Assembly: GCA_036277635.1 (NCBI GenBank)
Contig: DASUMP010000234.1
Coordinates: 1 to 8,436 of the forward strand
Reading direction: 5' to 3'
DNA: 8,436 nt
DNA from: DASUMP01 sp036277635
Lineage (GTDB): Bacteria; Actinomycetota; Acidimicrobiia; IMCC26256; PALSA-610
Each line of letters opens with the position of its first letter. Position 1 is the stretch's first letter. Position numbers and translations under genes: made by a program. Shown here piece by piece: positions 6,505 to 8,436 of the stretch. A model generated the notes under the pieces. That model was not told the origin of the DNA. It ran no database searches and saw nothing but the letters and a program-made list of their open reading frames with translations.

Positions 6505-7838
6505 GGCGCATCGTGATCATGGGTGCAGGTGGACGTGACTTCCACAACTTCAACACGGTCTTTCGCGACGACGTGTCGACCCGCGTCGTCGCGTTCACGG
6601 CCGCGCAGATCCCTGGGATCGACGACCGGCGCTACCCGCCGTCGCTCGCCGGTCCGTTGTACCCGGAGGGCATCCCGATCCGACCCGAGTCCGAGCTCGA
6701 GGCGCTGATCCGCGCCGAGCACGTCGACGACGTGGTGTTCGCGTACTCCGACATGCCTCACGTCGACGTGATGCACCTCGCGTCGCGAGCGCTCGCGGCC
6801 GGAGCCGACTTCCGGCTCCTCGGTCCACGCGACACGATGCTGCGCAGCCGCAAGCCCGTCATCGCCGTGTGCGCGACCCGCACCGGGTGCGGCAAGAGCC
6901 AGACGAGCCGGCGCATCGGCCAGCTGCTGCTCGACGCGGGACTGAAGGTCGCGCTCGTGCGGCACCCGATGCCGTACGGCGACCTGGAACGCATGCGCGT
7001 CCAACGCTTCGAGACCCTCGCCGACATCGACGCGTCGAACCCGACGATCGAAGAGCGCGAGGAGTACGAGGCTCCGGTGCGCATGGGCATGGTCATGTGG
7101 GCGGGCGTCGACTACGCCGACATCCTGCACGGCGCCGAGGCCGAAGCCGACGTCGTGATCTGGGACGGCGGCAACAACGACTTCTCGTTCTTCCGCCCCG
7201 ACGTGTACATCACCGTCGCCGACCCGCTGCGGCCCGGCCACGAGCTGCTCTCGCACCCGGGCGAGACGAACCTGCGCCTCGCCGACGTCGTGGTGGTGAA
7301 CAAGGTCGACAGCGCCGATCCGGCCGACGTCACCAAGGTGGTCGACAACGTGCGCGTCGCGAACCCGGGCGCGACGATCGTGCACGCGGCATCGCCGGTC
7401 ACGATCGACGACGGTCCGTCGCTCACGGGCAAGCGCGTGGTCGTCGTCGAGGACGGTCCGACCATCACCCACGGCGGCATGCCGTTCGGTGCCGGCACCG
7501 TCGCCGCGCAGCGCGCCGGCGCGGTCGTGGTCGACCCGCGACCGTTCGCGGTCGGGTCGATGCGCGCGACGCTCGCGAAGTTCCCGCACATCGGGCCCGT
7601 CCTGCCCGCGATGGGGTACTCCGACGAGCAGCTCGCCGACCTGGCGGCGTCGTTGCGCGCGGTCGACTGCGACGCCGTGCTCGCCGGCACCCCGATGGAC
7701 CTGGCGCACCTGCTCGACGCGGGGAAGCCGATCCGGCGGGTGACCTACGAGCTGGCCGAGGTCGGGCACCCGACTCTCGCGGAGGTCCTCGCCCCGCACC
7801 TGGAGACCTGGGCCGCCGCCCGCCACCACGTCGGGTGA
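6501..7838 (+). CDS. COG2403-type predicted GTPase, cyclic 2,3-diphosphoglycerate synthetase-like
   Basis: A soluble protein of 445 residues, close to the length of the archaeal cyclic 2,3-diphosphoglycerate synthetase (about 460). The N-terminal Rossmann-like domain (1-115) opens with IVIMGAGGRDFHNFN (4-18) and carries VVAFTAAQIPGI (29-40) and YPPSLAGPLYPEGIPI (45-60), the signature of this family as I remember it. The P-loop domain follows: CATRTGCGKSQTS (124-136; K132, with T126 where a classical Walker A has glycine), a Walker B-like stretch VVIWDGGNND (218-227) and NKVD (267-270), which resembles a GTPase G4 motif. A C-terminal domain (about 310-445) ends with TYELAEVG. Bacterial members are often labelled cDPG synthase by homology, but that compound is known from methanogens and this role is doubtful here. 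Coupling to carbamate kinase suggests a function in carbamoyl phosphate or arginine metabolism, which is inference. Family assignment is firm; biochemical function is unknown. Confidence 0.85.
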   Translation: MRRIVIMGAGGRDFHNFNTVFRDDVSTRVVAFTAAQIPGIDDRRYPPSLAGPLYPEGIPIRPESELEALIRAEHVDDVVFAYSDMPHVDVMHLASRALAAGADFRLLGPRDTMLRSRKPVIAVCATRTGCGKSQTSRRIGQLLLDAGLKVALVRHPMPYGDLERMRVQRFETLADIDASNPTIEEREEYEAPVRMGMVMWAGVDYADILHGAEAEADVVIWDGGNNDFSFFRPDVYITVADPLRPGHELLSHPGETNLRLADVVVVNKVDSADPADVTKVVDNVRVANPGATIVHAASPVTIDDGPSLTGKRVVVVEDGPTITHGGMPFGAGTVAAQRAGAVVVDPRPFAVGSMRATLAKFPHIGPVLPAMGYSDEQLADLAASLRAVDCDAVLAGTPMDLAHLLDAGKPIRRVTYELAEVGHPTLAEVLAPHLETWAAARHHVG

Positions 7839-7847
7839 TCCCTCGTT

Positions 7848-7891
7848 CCGGCGCGGCGGGCGCACCGCCTGGGCGACGCCCGCCGCGCCGG
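7848..7891 (+). terminator. Perfect 15-bp GC hairpin downstream of the antiporter-arcC-GTPase operon
   Basis: The left arm CCGGCGCGGCGGGCG (7848-7862) is an exact reverse complement of the right arm (7877-7891), with a 14-nt loop. It begins 9 nt after the GTPase stop codon. No T-run follows (the next bases are TTCGGTC), so it resembles the U-less hairpin terminators proposed for actinobacteria, or an mRNA 3'-end stabiliser. It could work on both strands, but only the plus-strand operon ends here. Confidence 0.75.
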
Positions 7892-7892
7892 T

Positions 7893-7923
7893 TCGGTCGG
7901 CCGTCGCCGGCCACGGTGACCGA
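7893..7923. repeat. Second imperfect stem-loop with a 5-nt bulge
   Basis: TCGGTC (7893-7898) pairs with GACCGA (7918-7923), and GGCCG (7899-7903) pairs with CGGCC (7908-7912) around a TCGC loop; ACGGT (7913-7917) bulges out. It follows the first hairpin after a single base. It may be a back-up terminator or part of the control region of the sigma factor gene. GC-rich sequence makes such structures frequent, so the role is uncertain. Confidence 0.4.
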
Positions 7924-7943
7924 GATCTCGGCCCCGAGCTCGG
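7920..7943. repeat. Two adjacent palindromes with the same CCGAG half-site
   Basis: CCGAGATCTCGG (7920-7931) and CCGAGCTCGG (7934-7943) are both perfect palindromes built from CCGAG/CTCGG arms, with centres 13 bp apart. They lie 46-70 bp before the ATG of the sigma factor gene, a position suitable for a repressor or activator binding site. No known regulator motif was recognised. Confidence 0.35.
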
Positions 7944-7976
7944 CACCGGACCAAACCTCGCGGCCCTGAGCGTCGT

Positions 7977-7980
7977 GGAG
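7977..7980 (+). promoter_or_regulatory. Ribosome binding site for the ECF sigma factor gene
   Basis: GGAG lies 9 nt before the ATG at 7990. An in-frame GTG at 7975 overlaps this site and would extend the protein by five residues, but it has no binding site of its own in view. Confidence 0.5.
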
Positions 7981-7989
7981 ACTGCAGCG

Positions 7990-8436
7990 ATGTCGCGCTC
8001 GACCGGAGGGTCCGCCCTCGACCGCTCCTTCGAGGAGGTGTTCCGGGCGGCCTACTGGCCGCTCGTGCGCGCGCTCACGGTCGCCGGCGGGAACCGGGAG
8101 GTGGCAGCCGACAGTGTCCAAGAAGCGTTCACCCAGGCCTACGCCCGATGGTCGCGCCTCGCGCGCTACGACGATCCGGTCGCGTGGGTGCGACGCGTCG
8201 CGCTGCACCGACTCATCGACCACGAGCGTCGCCGCGCCCGCGGCACGCGCGCGGTCGAACGGCTCGGTCCGCCCTCCGTCGACCACCTCCCCGAGCCGGC
8301 GGCGTTCTCGCTCACCGAAGCGTTGGACGCACTCCCACGACAGCAGCGCATCGCGGCGAGCCTCTACTACGTGGAACAGCTGTCGATCGCCGAGGTCGCG
8401 TACGCGATGGAGCTCTCGGAGGGCGCGGTGAAGTAC
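7990..8436 (+). CDS. ECF-family RNA polymerase sigma factor (partial, cut by the right edge)
   Basis: The first 149 codons are present and open to the window end. Sigma region 2 spans about 13-80: FEEVFRAAYWPLVRAL (14-29), then DSVQEAFTQAYARW (41-54), the core-binding and -10-recognition segment, and DDPVAWVRRVALHRLIDHERRR (61-82), where VAWVRRVA and the basic end are typical. A short linker of about 25 residues leads to region 4: ALDALPRQQRIAASLYYVEQ (111-130) and the helix-turn-helix LSIAEVAYAMELSEGAVKY (131-149), whose recognition helix is just complete at the edge. There is no region 1.1 or 3, as expected for an ECF factor. Most such proteins end 15-40 residues beyond this point, and an anti-sigma gene often follows. 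The gene stands apart from the upstream operon, behind a hairpin and an inverted-repeat-rich gap. Target genes and stimulus cannot be inferred. Confidence 0.88.
   Translation, partial: MSRSTGGSALDRSFEEVFRAAYWPLVRALTVAGGNREVAADSVQEAFTQAYARWSRLARYDDPVAWVRRVALHRLIDHERRRARGTRAVERLGPPSVDHLPEPAAFSLTEALDALPRQQRIAASLYYVEQLSIAEVAYAMELSEGAVKY

Noticed and set aside
5958..7946. Minus-strand open frame of 662 codons opposite arcC and the GTPase gene
   Set aside because: It is rich in Arg, Asp, His and Val in the pattern typical of antisense reading of GC-rich genes, shows no recognisable domain, and lies opposite two clearly conserved proteins.
7948..7976. Possible ECF-type autoregulatory promoter, GGACCA-N17-CGTCG, before the sigma factor gene
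   Set aside because: The -35 box is a poor match to GGAAC, and the transcript would begin at about the ribosome binding site, leaving too short a leader.

Overview
The window is uniformly GC-rich (roughly 70% by eye), densely packed, and uses GTG and ATG starts with purine-rich ribosome binding sites. This base composition and gene set fit a high-GC actinobacterium, perhaps of the Acidimicrobiia type. That placement is an impression from the proteins; no rRNA or other marker gene is present. No mobile element, CRISPR array, tRNA or rRNA gene was seen.

Layout. (1) Positions 2-1453 (+) hold the C-terminal part of an NDP-forming acyl-CoA synthetase, cut by the left edge. (2) Convergent with it, 7 bp away, is a two-gene minus-strand unit. 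The upstream gene (4005-2737) is a membrane permease with two MgtE-type halves. The downstream gene (2702-1461) is a soluble protein with two PhoU plus TrkA_C units. Both partners are internally duplicated, and together they look like a cation transporter with its own regulatory subunit. (3) A 142-bp divergent region (4006-4147) separates that unit from a tight plus-strand operon: an AdiC/ArcD-like basic amino acid antiporter (4148-5566), carbamate kinase arcC (5581-6504), and a COG2403-type predicted GTPase related to cyclic 2,3-diphosphoglycerate synthetases (6501-7838). The last two overlap by ATGA. A perfect 15-bp GC hairpin at 7848-7891 probably ends this operon. (4) A 151-bp gap rich in inverted repeats precedes an ECF-type sigma factor gene (7990 onward), cut by the right edge.

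How the genes fit together. The antiporter and carbamate kinase are the transport and ATP-generating ends of an arginine or agmatine deiminase type pathway. The deiminase and carbamoyltransferase are absent here, and their expected place is taken by a conserved P-loop GTPase of unknown bacterial function. This operon is the most interesting unit in the window. The permease with its PhoU/TrkA_C partner is the second, since its ion and regulatory ligand are unsettled.
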